Shown: positions 51,236 through 59,366 of the stretch, in pieces
How positions within the stretch are numbered: position 1 is the first letter of the stretch
Layout of the letters: every line of letters begins with the position of its first letter
Assembly: GCA_964549615.1 (NCBI GenBank)
Contig: CAZJVP010000048.1
Span: 5,785 to 69,784 of the forward strand
DNA: 64,000 bases
From: CAYVLA01 sp964549615 [NCBI: uncultured Thermococci archaeon]
GTDB taxonomy: Archaea > CAYQAE01 > CAYVLA01
Reading direction: 5' to 3'
Translations under genes and position numbers: made by a program
Notes under the pieces: model-generated
Seen by the model: the letters and a program-made list of their open reading frames with translations, nothing else
Told to the model about the DNA's origin: nothing
Database searches by the model: none

Positions 51236-52501
51236 ATGACGGAGTCAGGGCCCCACAAGAGCATCCTCATTCTTTGGGCGTTCACGTTGATTCTCAGCAT
51301 CGCCGGCTGTTCCGGCGCTAAGGTCTTCACCCAGAGGAACGGGCTGGCGGGCCAGAAGGTAGCGGTCGTCGCGGGCAGCCCGGAGACGGTCTGGGTCTAC
51401 AGTTACTATCAGATTCCGTCGGGAACAGGCTTCGAGGTCATAGGTGGCGTCAGCGAGTTCAAAGCATTGGGAAACTGGACGACGTACACGAAGGATGACG
51501 GCCTGGCAAGCGCAGTGGTCTACAGCATTGCCATAGATGGTAAGTCGGTCTGGTTTGGCACAGCAGACGGGGCGAGCCTGTTTGACAAGTCGAAGGGCAC
51601 CTGGCGAACCTTCAAGACCGCGGATGGGCTGGTCTCAAACGACGTCTTGTCCATCGCAGCCGGGCCGGACAAGGTATGGCTCGGCACCAAACAAGGCGTG
51701 TCGGTATACGAAAAGGCCTCTGGCAAGTGGAGTTCGCTCACCGAGGAGGACGGGCTCATCTTCAGGTACGTCAGGGACATCGCTTTGGACGGCGACGTGG
51801 CGTACTTCGCGACGAGCAAGGGCGTCAGTAGATTTGACTCGGCGACCGGCGAGTGGCAGTCGATAACGAAGGACAACGGCCTTAAAGACAACATGGTCAA
51901 CTGCATCGTGGTTGGGTTCGATTCGATCTGGTTTGGAACGCCGGCAGGCGTCTGCCGTCTTGAGAAGGCGACGGGCAGCTGGACATACTACGGTGAGGGC
52001 GAGGGTCTGTCCCCAGAGGGAGTATCGGCAGCGGCAATCGGGAAGGATGCAGTCTGGTTCCTTACCGGGAAGGAGGTTGCGAGCTTTATGCCTGCCAAGC
52101 AGAAGTGGAGGATCTATAGCGAGGGCCTATCGGAGACCCAGCTCAACGATATCGCTGTGGGAAAAGGGTATGTCTGGGTCGCGACAAACAACGGGTTGAT
52201 CCGACTGGGCGGCGGCTTCTCTGCGTTGCACATAGTGATGCTAGCAGTAGTGGTCTGTGCCGCGATCGGATCCGTGTATGCCCTTCGCGGCCGTCGACGG
52301 GCCGGAGCCAAAGCGGAGGAACCGAGGAGGAAGGCACCCGAGCGTCCGCCGTACGCCGCGTGCGGGGGCCAGCCATCGGCGCAAAACTGCCCGCGCTGCA
52401 AGTACAACGTTCTCAGCGGCGGAAGCCTGTATTGCAGCAAGTACGGCAAGAAGGTTGACTACGGACGTCCAGGGAAAGGCCAGGAACCCGCCCCGCCGTA
52501 G
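51236..52501 (+). CDS. lipoprotein-like propeller protein with membrane helix and zinc-ribbon tail
   Basis: 421 residues. The signal peptide ends in a lipobox (LSIAGC, Cys about 23). Residues about 40-325 are propeller blades of the two-component-regulator type, each like WFGTADGASLFDKSKGTWRTF or WLGTKQGVSVYEKASGKW. A membrane helix follows (HIVMLAVVVCAAIGSVYAL, about 330-350), then a basic tail with CPRCKYN and YCSKYGKK, a likely zinc ribbon, in the cytoplasm. So it would be tied to the membrane twice. AGGTGAG precedes the ATG. The mix suggests surface sensing with an inside readout, but that is inference. Confidence 0.85.
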   Translation: MTESGPHKSILILWAFTLILSIAGCSGAKVFTQRNGLAGQKVAVVAGSPETVWVYSYYQIPSGTGFEVIGGVSEFKALGNWTTYTKDDGLASAVVYSIAIDGKSVWFGTADGASLFDKSKGTWRTFKTADGLVSNDVLSIAAGPDKVWLGTKQGVSVYEKASGKWSSLTEEDGLIFRYVRDIALDGDVAYFATSKGVSRFDSATGEWQSITKDNGLKDNMVNCIVVGFDSIWFGTPAGVCRLEKATGSWTYYGEGEGLSPEGVSAAAIGKDAVWFLTGKEVASFMPAKQKWRIYSEGLSETQLNDIAVGKGYVWVATNNGLIRLGGGFSALHIVMLAVVVCAAIGSVYALRGRRRAGAKAEEPRRKAPERPPYAACGGQPSAQNCPRCKYNVLSGGSLYCSKYGKKVDYGRPGKGQEPAPP

Positions 52502-52709
52502 GCATGGGCTGGCGTCATTGCGTTGCAGTTGGACAAGCTCGGCGATGCGACCGTAGGTACTTACCTTGGAAGTTGCCGGCTTAGTGATTGCGAAGCGATG
52601 ACTGTTTTGCTCGTCTGGATTCCCAATTCCAAACGGGAGTCTGGCTGGCCTGACCCTTACGAGCATTCACGGGGGCGCAGCCGGGTGTGCGGTGTGCGGG
52701 GGCGGTTTC

Positions 52710-52719
52710 ATTTATTAAA
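52710..52719 (+). promoter_or_regulatory. TATA box of the transcobalamin-like/ECF operon
   Basis: ATTTATTAAA is centred 26 bases before the ATG at 52740, so the operon mRNA is probably leaderless and any control acts at the DNA level. No other promoter is seen before 58389. Confidence 0.7.
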
Positions 52720-52739
52720 TGGATATACTATCCAAGATC

Positions 52740-53768
52740 ATGCACAAAACTATTCCCTCCTTGATTGCCTGCCTCGCGATCTGTCTTGCGTCAAGCTGCT
52801 GGGCCCAGACTTTCCCCATAGGTCCCGATGACCCGATCGTCGTCAAGGCGCTCGCCTACATTGCCGCCCACCAGAACCCCGATGGCGGTTTCGGCCAGAT
52901 GGGCGAAAGCGATCTTTCCACCACCAGCAGGGTCGTGGAGGCCCTGGCGGCTGCTGGTAAGGACCCCACGAGCTACGTGGTGAATGGGATGGGCCCCGAC
53001 GACTATATGCTTTTGGTCTCCAAGTCCGTGTACGAGGGCACCCTAGGCACGAATCCGGTTGCGGACAAGATCAACATCCTTCTCGGCCTGGCCGCCTGCA
53101 AGTTGAACCCCCGCGATTTCGGTGGCAGGGACCACGTCCAGTCCCTTCTATCCATGCAGAATGAGTCAACCGGCGCCTTCGGCAGCGGCCCCATGGATAC
53201 TGCATACGCAATACTTGCATTGATGGCCTCCGGCGTGCCGGCAGACCACCCAGCCCTGCAGAAGGCACGATCCTACATCGAAGAAAGCCAACTGCCCGGC
53301 GGTGGGTTCGAGCTTTTCCCGGGGTGGGGCCCGGACTCCAACGTCATTTGCGTGGTCATCGTCTGCCTTAGGCAGATGGGCGTGCGAGGCGAGACCTTCC
53401 AGAAAGCCGTCTCGGCGCTCCCCGCCTTCCAGAGCCCGTCCAACCGTGGCTTCTTCTGGATGGACAGCCCGGACCCGTCCTCGACCGCGCTGGGCATACA
53501 GGCAATACTCGCGGCTGGCGGTGATCCTCGCCAACCGCCTTGGGGCGAGGGAGGAGAGAATCCGGTCAAGTATCTGCTCAGCACCTTCAACGCCACAACG
53601 GGCGAGTTCTTCGATCCATGGGGCAGCTTGAGGCCCACGGCCTTGGCGGTGCCGGCAATCCTAGGACGCCTCACGCCGGGCATCAATATTTCGGAGTCGG
53701 CGGTCCTCTGCTCGATTCCCGCCTTGTTAGCGGTGCTCCTCAGGTTCAACGGTGCAAATCGTGAATAG
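52740..53768 (+). CDS. secreted alpha/alpha-barrel protein (prenyltransferase/transcobalamin-type repeats)
   Basis: 342 residues from the leaderless ATG at 52740; the earlier ATG at 52719 lies in the TATA box. Signal peptide (LIACLAICLASSCWAQ). Then repeats of the terpenoid-cyclase/transcobalamin type: ALAYIAAHQNPDGGFGQMGESDLSTTSRVVEALAAAG, SLLSMQNESTGAFGSGPMDTAYAILALMASG, SYIEESQLPGGGFELFPGWGPDSNVICVVIVCL, FFWMDSPDPSSTALGIQAILAAGG. The C-terminus has a weak hydrophobic stretch (AVLCSIPALLAVLL) that may anchor it. Vertebrate cobalamin carriers use this alpha6/alpha6 fold as one half. It overlaps the DUF4430 gene by 17 bases. Confidence 0.88.
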   Translation: MHKTIPSLIACLAICLASSCWAQTFPIGPDDPIVVKALAYIAAHQNPDGGFGQMGESDLSTTSRVVEALAAAGKDPTSYVVNGMGPDDYMLLVSKSVYEGTLGTNPVADKINILLGLAACKLNPRDFGGRDHVQSLLSMQNESTGAFGSGPMDTAYAILALMASGVPADHPALQKARSYIEESQLPGGGFELFPGWGPDSNVICVVIVCLRQMGVRGETFQKAVSALPAFQSPSNRGFFWMDSPDPSSTALGIQAILAAGGDPRQPPWGEGGENPVKYLLSTFNATTGEFFDPWGSLRPTALAVPAILGRLTPGINISESAVLCSIPALLAVLLRFNGANRE

Positions 53769-54687
53769 GCTCACAGTGCTCTTGGCCGGGCTTGGCATTT
53801 TCGTCGCCGTCGGCCTCATCGTGCCGCACATCTCCAGCGGGCCGAAAGGCGATGGGAACGCGCCCGCCAATGTGACCGTGGTCATAACCCGCGACTACGG
53901 CAAGATCCTTCTCCAAATGGCGCAGTTCCCGCCGACTTCGGGTCTGACGGCGATGGAGATGCTCCACAACATGACGAGCGTCGAGACCAGGTACGGCGGC
54001 ATGTACGTCTACTCGATGTTTGGGCTGAAGTCCGACCTTGCCAAGAAGCTCGACTGGCTGTACTATGTCAACGGCGTCTATATGGACAGGGGGTTGGCAA
54101 GTTACAGGCCCCAGCAAGGCGAGGTCGTGCAGGTGGACTACCACTACTGGGGAAGCTACCCCCCGTCTCCAGGCTTCCTCAGCGGGTACCCAGCCAAGCT
54201 CGCCTACGGCCTTCATGGGAAGAAAAGCAACATCACCATCGTTGCGGGCAGGGAGGTTCGCAAGGAGGCGGAGGACCTCGCCCGCGTCATCACGCAGCTG
54301 GCCGGGCGTGAACCGACGATCGTCGAAGCCTCCTCGTTGACTGAGGACCGGAGGGATGAAGACTTGATAGTGCTTGCGACCCCACAAACGGCTTCCCTCT
54401 ATCAGGAAGTGGTCGAATGGAGGAAGAACGTCTATTGGTTCTCGAGCCTGGAAGACGGCAAGCTCTGGCTCAACGGCCTGGAGAGGGGGCACAGAACCGA
54501 GCTTGAGCACGGTTGCGCCATCCAGTGCATGGATTTCCCGGGCAAGGGCATCTGGGCCGTCATCGTGCTTGCGACCGACGAGCGTTGGATGGCGGAGGGG
54601 CTAAGGTATCTCAACGAGGGATCGGCTGGATACAGCGCCGCCTTTGCTGCAACCCCCTCCGGGATAGTATTGCTGCCGGTGGAATGA
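53752..54687 (+). CDS. signal-anchored DUF4430 (transcobalamin C-terminal-like) protein
   Basis: 311 residues from a GTG. One membrane or signal helix (TVLLAGLGIFVAVGLIVPHI). Residues about 38-135 match the DUF4430 layout: NVTVVITRDYGK, GLTAMEMLHNM, YGGMYVYSMFGL, WLYYVNGVYMDRGLASYRPQQGEVVQVDYHYW, like the small beta domain that closes over cobalamin in intrinsic factor and transcobalamin. A second half (about 155-310) of alpha/beta character follows (NITIVAGREVRKEAEDLARVI, GIWAVIVLATDERWMAEGLRYL), resembling domains seen in S-layer-linked proteins. It lies between the barrel gene and ecfT, so it is probably the membrane-held receptor half. Confidence 0.87.
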   Translation: MQIVNRLTVLLAGLGIFVAVGLIVPHISSGPKGDGNAPANVTVVITRDYGKILLQMAQFPPTSGLTAMEMLHNMTSVETRYGGMYVYSMFGLKSDLAKKLDWLYYVNGVYMDRGLASYRPQQGEVVQVDYHYWGSYPPSPGFLSGYPAKLAYGLHGKKSNITIVAGREVRKEAEDLARVITQLAGREPTIVEASSLTEDRRDEDLIVLATPQTASLYQEVVEWRKNVYWFSSLEDGKLWLNGLERGHRTELEHGCAIQCMDFPGKGIWAVIVLATDERWMAEGLRYLNEGSAGYSAAFAATPSGIVLLPVE

Positions 54688-54688
54688 G

Positions 54689-55582
54689 TTGTTCGACCTG
54701 ACATACCGGGACCTCGGGTCTTTGGTGCACAGGCTGGGAGTTTCAGCCAAGGTCTTGCTTTTCGGTTGGCTCTTTGCATTGTCGCTGATCTACTCCGATC
54801 TCCTCTTCCTTTCATCCCTGATCGCGGTGTGCTTGGCGCTCGCTTTCCTAGGAAGGGTCGGCGCCTCCACCGTAAAGTTCTTGAGATTCCTCCTGGTTTT
54901 CGTCGTCCTGGTCTTCCTAATCAACCTAGTCGCCAATCAGCACGGTGAACACGCGTTAGTTAGAACCAGCTTCAGGTTCTACTGGTGGCGGCTGACGTTC
55001 AGGCTCACGCAGGAGTCCTTGTCCTCGGCCATTCGGATGGTTCTCAGGCTTCTGGCCGTGATCTTGGCCTTCCTGGTCTTCACGCTCACGACGAAACCCG
55101 AAGGCCTACTTAGGAAGGTGACGGCGATCAAAGGACTCGAGGGACTGGGGCTGTTGCTTGCCCTGTCCTACAGGTTCCTGCCCACGATCTTCCTCGACGG
55201 TGTCCGGATCAAGGATTCCTTAAGCTCGAGGGGCGTACGGTTTGAGGAGGGAAGCAGGTGGGAGAGGATCAGGTCGTACTCCAGCCTAGGAATTCCCTTG
55301 GTCGTCAACAGCTTGGACAGAAGCCTCCAGCTTGCCGAGGCCCTAGAGAGCAGGGGATATGCGGGCTCGCGACGCACCAAGGCCGCGGCCCCAGCGCGTT
55401 CCGCCTCCGACGTCCTGCTCGCATCGTACTATCTCTGCGCAGGTGCCGTGTTCCTCGGACTCTGGGTCACCCTGGACATCGGCCGCGCGGCCATGTTCGT
55501 CCAGTCGACGAATCTGCCCGGTGCCGCGGCCCTCTTCGCCTCCTTCGTCGGACCGGTCCTTGCTCGGAGGGGTCGGGCTTGA
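54689..55582 (+). CDS. ecfT: ECF transporter transmembrane (T) component
   Basis: 297 residues from a TTG preceded by GGTGGAATGAG. Five or six membrane helices plus long cytoplasmic coupling helices. The two Ala-Arg-Gly-type motifs that insert in the ATPases are seen as SLSSRGVRFEEG and EALESRGYAGSRRT. It links the S component to the ATPase. It overlaps ecfA by 4 bases. Confidence 0.93.
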   Translation: MFDLTYRDLGSLVHRLGVSAKVLLFGWLFALSLIYSDLLFLSSLIAVCLALAFLGRVGASTVKFLRFLLVFVVLVFLINLVANQHGEHALVRTSFRFYWWRLTFRLTQESLSSAIRMVLRLLAVILAFLVFTLTTKPEGLLRKVTAIKGLEGLGLLLALSYRFLPTIFLDGVRIKDSLSSRGVRFEEGSRWERIRSYSSLGIPLVVNSLDRSLQLAEALESRGYAGSRRTKAAAPARSASDVLLASYYLCAGAVFLGLWVTLDIGRAAMFVQSTNLPGAAALFASFVGPVLARRGRA

Positions 55583-57027
55583 TTGAGTTCCAGGACGTGA
55601 CCTTCACCTACCCAGCGTCGCCGTCCTACGCGCTAAGGGGCCTGAACCTTAGCATCGGCGAGGGCGAGTATGTCGTCGTTGCGGGGCGGTCGGGCTGCGG
55701 AAAGTCCACCCTGCTACGTTGCATGAACGGCCTCGTCCCACATTTCTACGGCGGCACCTTCGCGGGCAAGGTCACCGTGGACGGGCTGGACACCAGATAC
55801 ACCAAGGTGCGTAGGCTTGCCGAGGTCGTCGGGCTCGTTTTCCAGGACCCCGAGAGCCAGTTCGTCACAACTTCGGTGAAAAGCGAACTCGAATTCGGCC
55901 AAGAGAACCTTGGAAGGACGCCTGCGGAGATCAGCACGAAAACAAGGGAGCTTGCCGAGCGTTTCGCCCTTGACGCCATCTTGGACAAGCCTCCGGCCGA
56001 GATATCCGGCGGGGAGAAGCAGAAGGCGATAATCGCGTCCGTGGCCGCGATGGGCACCAGGGTCCTCGCACTTGATGAGCCGACCTCCCAGCTTGATCCC
56101 CGTTCCGCCTCCCAGATATTCGAACTGCTCAGGAACCTAAACGAGCAGGGGATGACGATAGTCCTCACGGAACACAGGCTCAAGCGCGTGCTGGGCGATG
56201 CATCCCGGGCATTGGTGATGGAGCAAGGGAGGGTGGCTTTCGATGGCAAGCCATCGGAGGTGGCGCGACGCTTCCCCGAACTCGTGTCGATCGCACCTCC
56301 TCCTTCCAGGCCTCGTTCAGAAGACCGTTCGGTCGTCCTTCAGATCAGGGACCTTTGGTTCCGGTATCCATCGCAGGAGAGCTGGGCGATAAGGAACCTC
56401 TCCTTCGACGTCCACAGGTCGGAGCTCCTCGGCATCATCGGTTCCAACGGGTCCGGGAAAAGCACCCTGGCCCTAGTACTAGCCGGACTCCTCAGGCCGT
56501 ACCAAGGTCGGGTTCTCCTCGACGGGGAGGAGCTTGCCTCGATTCCCAGATCGACCATCTCGAGGAAGGTGGGAATAGTGTTCCAGGATCCCAACATCCA
56601 TCTTTTCCACGATGACGTCAGATCCGAGGTCGAGTTCGCGATCAGGAATATGGGGTTAGACGCGGGGAAGGAGACCGAGCGCATCCTTGACCGCTTCGGA
56701 CTTAAGCACCTTGAGTCCAGAAACCCTCGCGACCTCAGCGGCGGGCAGAAGCAGACAGTCGCCATAGCCAGCGTGATGGGCTATCGGCCTCAGGTACTTC
56801 TGCTTGATGAGCCCACGAGAGGGCTTGACCTCGTCGAGAAGGCCGAGATCATGCAGACGATCCTCGAGCTCGCTCAAGGCGGTCCAACCGCGATCGTCGT
56901 CCTCACGCACGACCTTGAGATCGTCGAAGCCTTCGCCGATCGCGTCGTTGCCATCCGTGGCGGCGAGATGTTGCTTGAAGGGGACCCAAAGCGGGTGATC
57001 CCCGGGTTCCTGGAGGCGATGCGGTGA
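55579..57027 (+). CDS. ecfA: ECF transporter ATPase, two domains in one chain
   Basis: 482 residues from the TTG at 55579 with GGAGGGG upstream. Domain 1: Walker A GRSGCGKSTLL about 36, signature ISGGEKQKA about 141, Walker B VLALDEPTSQLDP about 164. Domain 2: Walker A GSNGSGKSTLA about 287, signature LSGGQKQTV about 386, Walker B VLLLDEPTRGLD about 410. It is a fused EcfA-EcfA' pair, as in many archaeal and some bacterial ECF systems. It hydrolyses ATP for vitamin uptake. Confidence 0.95.
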   Translation: MIEFQDVTFTYPASPSYALRGLNLSIGEGEYVVVAGRSGCGKSTLLRCMNGLVPHFYGGTFAGKVTVDGLDTRYTKVRRLAEVVGLVFQDPESQFVTTSVKSELEFGQENLGRTPAEISTKTRELAERFALDAILDKPPAEISGGEKQKAIIASVAAMGTRVLALDEPTSQLDPRSASQIFELLRNLNEQGMTIVLTEHRLKRVLGDASRALVMEQGRVAFDGKPSEVARRFPELVSIAPPPSRPRSEDRSVVLQIRDLWFRYPSQESWAIRNLSFDVHRSELLGIIGSNGSGKSTLALVLAGLLRPYQGRVLLDGEELASIPRSTISRKVGIVFQDPNIHLFHDDVRSEVEFAIRNMGLDAGKETERILDRFGLKHLESRNPRDLSGGQKQTVAIASVMGYRPQVLLLDEPTRGLDLVEKAEIMQTILELAQGGPTAIVVLTHDLEIVEAFADRVVAIRGGEMLLEGDPKRVIPGFLEAMR

Positions 57028-57788
57028 GCCGGCTCCTGACGGCGATCCTGGCAGTCGCGGCCATCGGCGTCACAGTCGCATTCGTGTTGGCCATCACCCA
57101 CCTCGGACCCTCAGGCCTGGCAAGTTTCAGGGATCGAGTCGGGCCCTCGACCTTCGATTCAGCAGCCTCAATCGTGGCCGCCCTGCTCTTGACCGGTGCG
57201 CTATTCTCGGTCGAGGCTCGACGCCTGGGTGCATCCAAGGAGATAGCCTTCGTGGCGATGATCGTGGCGCTCGGAGCCGCCGGGAGGCTGTTGTTCGCGC
57301 CCGCCCCGAACGTCTCGCCAGTCGACTGGCTGACCCTTTGCACTGGAATCGTCTTCGGCCCAGTGACAGGCTTCACCGTCGGAGCCGCGACGATGCTGGT
57401 CTCCAACTTCTGGCTCGGCCAGGGACCTTGGACCATCTACCAGATGGTTGGCATGGGATCGCTCGGACTCGTCGGCGGGGCTCTTGGCAGCTGGAAACGG
57501 TTGCTGGGGAGAAATCCCCTGGCCGCGCTCGGCGTCGCCTGGGGCTTCGCGTACGGGGCGATCATGGCTGTCTTCTGGGTCTTCATGGTGAGCTCGGTCT
57601 TGAGCTGGACCAGCTTCTTGGCCTACTTCATCTCGGGTCTTCCGTTTTGCCTGCTGCAGGGGACCGGTAATGCGATCTTTCTCTACGCACTGGGACCCAA
57701 AACCATAATGCTGTTGGAGCGATTCAGGCAAAGGCAGTCCGTTCGTTTCGTTGAACCATCGCCCGGGGGCGTGAACGTTGACCTATGA
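57024..57788 (+). CDS. ECF transporter substrate-binding (S) component
   Basis: 254 residues from GTG overlapping ecfA by 4 bases. Six membrane helices. Characteristic segments are GAAGRLLFAPAPNVSPVDWLTLCTGIVFGPVTGFTVG and LVSNFWLGQGPWTIYQMVGMGSLG, typical of the ECF S family that includes predicted cobalamin transporters of the CbrT type. The substrate is not proven by sequence; the two transcobalamin-like proteins in the same operon point to a corrinoid. Confidence 0.88.
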   Translation: MSRLLTAILAVAAIGVTVAFVLAITHLGPSGLASFRDRVGPSTFDSAASIVAALLLTGALFSVEARRLGASKEIAFVAMIVALGAAGRLLFAPAPNVSPVDWLTLCTGIVFGPVTGFTVGAATMLVSNFWLGQGPWTIYQMVGMGSLGLVGGALGSWKRLLGRNPLAALGVAWGFAYGAIMAVFWVFMVSSVLSWTSFLAYFISGLPFCLLQGTGNAIFLYALGPKTIMLLERFRQRQSVRFVEPSPGGVNVDL

Positions 57789-58389
57789 GGAGTTATCGAG
57801 GATCCTAGAGTCAAGGCCGCCGGGCCCCAAGCCCTTCTTCACGGCCGCCCACCTGATCAGGTATCTTGAGCTTGTCCAAATGCGCCATTTCGGTCGCAAG
57901 GAGCTGGCCCAGCGCCTCAAGCTCGGCGAGGGCAGCGTCAGAACCATCACCGATCTCCTCAGGGCCAGAGGGCTTGTGAACGTCGTCAGGGCCGGCGTCA
58001 AGTTGAGCGAGGCCGGCGCAGCTGCCCTTGACTCGATCAGGAAGGAATTCTCAGAAGGACAGCCCGTGCCGGCGAGCAAGGCCGTCGTCGGCGAATACAA
58101 CGTGGCGATAGCGGTCAGAGGCGGAGGGAGAAAGGTCACATCCGGCCTCGAGCAGAGGGATGCAGCAATGATCGCCGGTTCGAAGGGCGCGTCCACCTTC
58201 GTGTACTCCTCTGGCAGGCTCGTCTTTCCTGGAATGTACGATGACCTGGCAAGGCTGGACCCGGAGCTCTCGAAAACGATCATCGAGAAGCTGCCGCTCA
58301 AGGAAGGTGACGCGGTGGTCGTCGGCTCTGCCTCCGATCCTGACGCGGCTTTCATCGGGGCAGTGGCTGCAGCGGCGACCCTGTTGTGA
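57778..58389 (+). CDS. DUF4443-like protein with N-terminal winged helix
   Basis: 203 residues from a TTG overlapping the S-component gene by 11 bases. Residues about 20-80 form a winged helix (YLELVQMRHFGRKELAQRLKLGEGSVRTITDLLRARGLVNV). Residues about 100-200 form an archaeal DUF4443-type alpha/beta domain (GEYNVAIAVRGGG, REQRDAAMIAGSKGASTFVY, KEGDAVVVGSASDPDAAFIGAVAAA) with the look of a ligand-binding sensor. As the last gene of the operon it may be a local regulator that senses the imported vitamin; inference. Confidence 0.85.
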   Translation: MTYEELSRILESRPPGPKPFFTAAHLIRYLELVQMRHFGRKELAQRLKLGEGSVRTITDLLRARGLVNVVRAGVKLSEAGAAALDSIRKEFSEGQPVPASKAVVGEYNVAIAVRGGGRKVTSGLEQRDAAMIAGSKGASTFVYSSGRLVFPGMYDDLARLDPELSKTIIEKLPLKEGDAVVVGSASDPDAAFIGAVAAAATLL

Positions 58390-58412
58390 AGTCCTCAGGG
58401 ATCCCCGAGCCT

Positions 58413-59366
58413 TCATGGCAGAGTTGGTCCCGGGCCCCAACGAAAAGCCCGCTCTATGGCTTCGGCGCAGTTCGGAAGGGTAGTCTTGAGCATGCTTCTT
58501 GCCTTTTCCGTGTTGAGCGACGCGTCAAGGGGACGCGGTGCCCGCCCGGGAGGCAGTTTCTCCAAAGGTACCACCAGGGATCGGTCCGCCCCCGCCCTCT
58601 CCGCTACCTTGAGTCCCATCTCAAAGCGTGACAGGCTTTCCAATCCTGCGATGTGGAATATGCCGGAATGGTGGGAGCTCGCGAGTTCAAGCAGGCAGCT
58701 TGCGAGCGTCCATGTGTCGATGGGATTGCGGATCTCGTTCTTGGGAAGCGCAAGGACCATCCCGCTTTTGAGCTTGGCCACCGCATCCGCTAGGAATGAG
58801 CGCCCCGCGGTCCAGGGGAACCCGAGGACAAGGGTCGTCCGGACAACGGCATTCCGCTCCCCTGACAGGGCCTCCGCCTCCGAAGCGATCTTCGTCCGGG
58901 CATAGACGTTGATCGGCCGCGTCGGGTCAGATTCTCTGTAGTTCCCCCTCTCGCCATCGAAAACCGTCGAGGTTGACAGGTGCACCAAACGGGCTGAGAG
59001 CTTTTCGGCAGCCGCAACCAGGTTGCGCGTCCCCTCCACGTTCGTCCTCCACGCCACATGTGGATCTCTCTCGCACACATCGATGTCCGCGACCGCTGCC
59101 GTGTGGATGATGACCTCCGGTTTCACGCCACGGACGAGCGCTCCAACCGAACTGGCATCCGTTATGTCCAGTTGCCGCCAGTCAACGCCCGCCAACGAAG
59201 GCTTGTTCGCATGGAAGGTACCGGTCACCCGCCAATCGCTCGCGGCAAGGGCACACACACTCCCGCCGATGAGCCCGCTGCCCCCAGTGACGAGAAGTCT
59301 CTTCAGGCCGAAAACCCCCTTCCCCGAGCCAGCTCTTAGGCCCCTCCGCTCCTGAAAGCTGCCCAA
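58413..59366 (-). CDS. RmlD-like NAD(P)-dependent sugar nucleotide reductase (extended SDR)
   Basis: 317 residues if begun at the ATG at 59366, which overlaps the previous gene by 31 bases. The family start is nearer LKRLLVTGGSGLIGG, and a CTG at 59306, 8 bases after GGAAGGGGG, is a good alternative. NAD site TGGSGLIGG, catalytic Ser in LSTSTVFDG and the Tyr-x-x-x-Lys in YARTKIASE. This matches dTDP-4-dehydrorhamnose reductase. No other rhamnose genes are near, so it may serve another deoxysugar or the methionine adenosyltransferase beta-like branch. Confidence 0.88.
   Translation of the reverse strand: MGSFQERRGLRAGSGKGVFGLKRLLVTGGSGLIGGSVCALAASDWRVTGTFHANKPSLAGVDWRQLDITDASSVGALVRGVKPEVIIHTAAVADIDVCERDPHVAWRTNVEGTRNLVAAAEKLSARLVHLSTSTVFDGERGNYRESDPTRPINVYARTKIASEAEALSGERNAVVRTTLVLGFPWTAGRSFLADAVAKLKSGMVLALPKNEIRNPIDTWTLASCLLELASSHHSGIFHIAGLESLSRFEMGLKVAERAGADRSLVVPLEKLPPGRAPRPLDASLNTEKARSMLKTTLPNCAEAIERAFRWGPGPTLP

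Noticed and set aside
52740-53768. Squalene or terpene cyclase
   Set aside because: The protein is exported, small and lacks a visible DxDD-type acid motif; its neighbours are a DUF4430 protein and an ECF importer.
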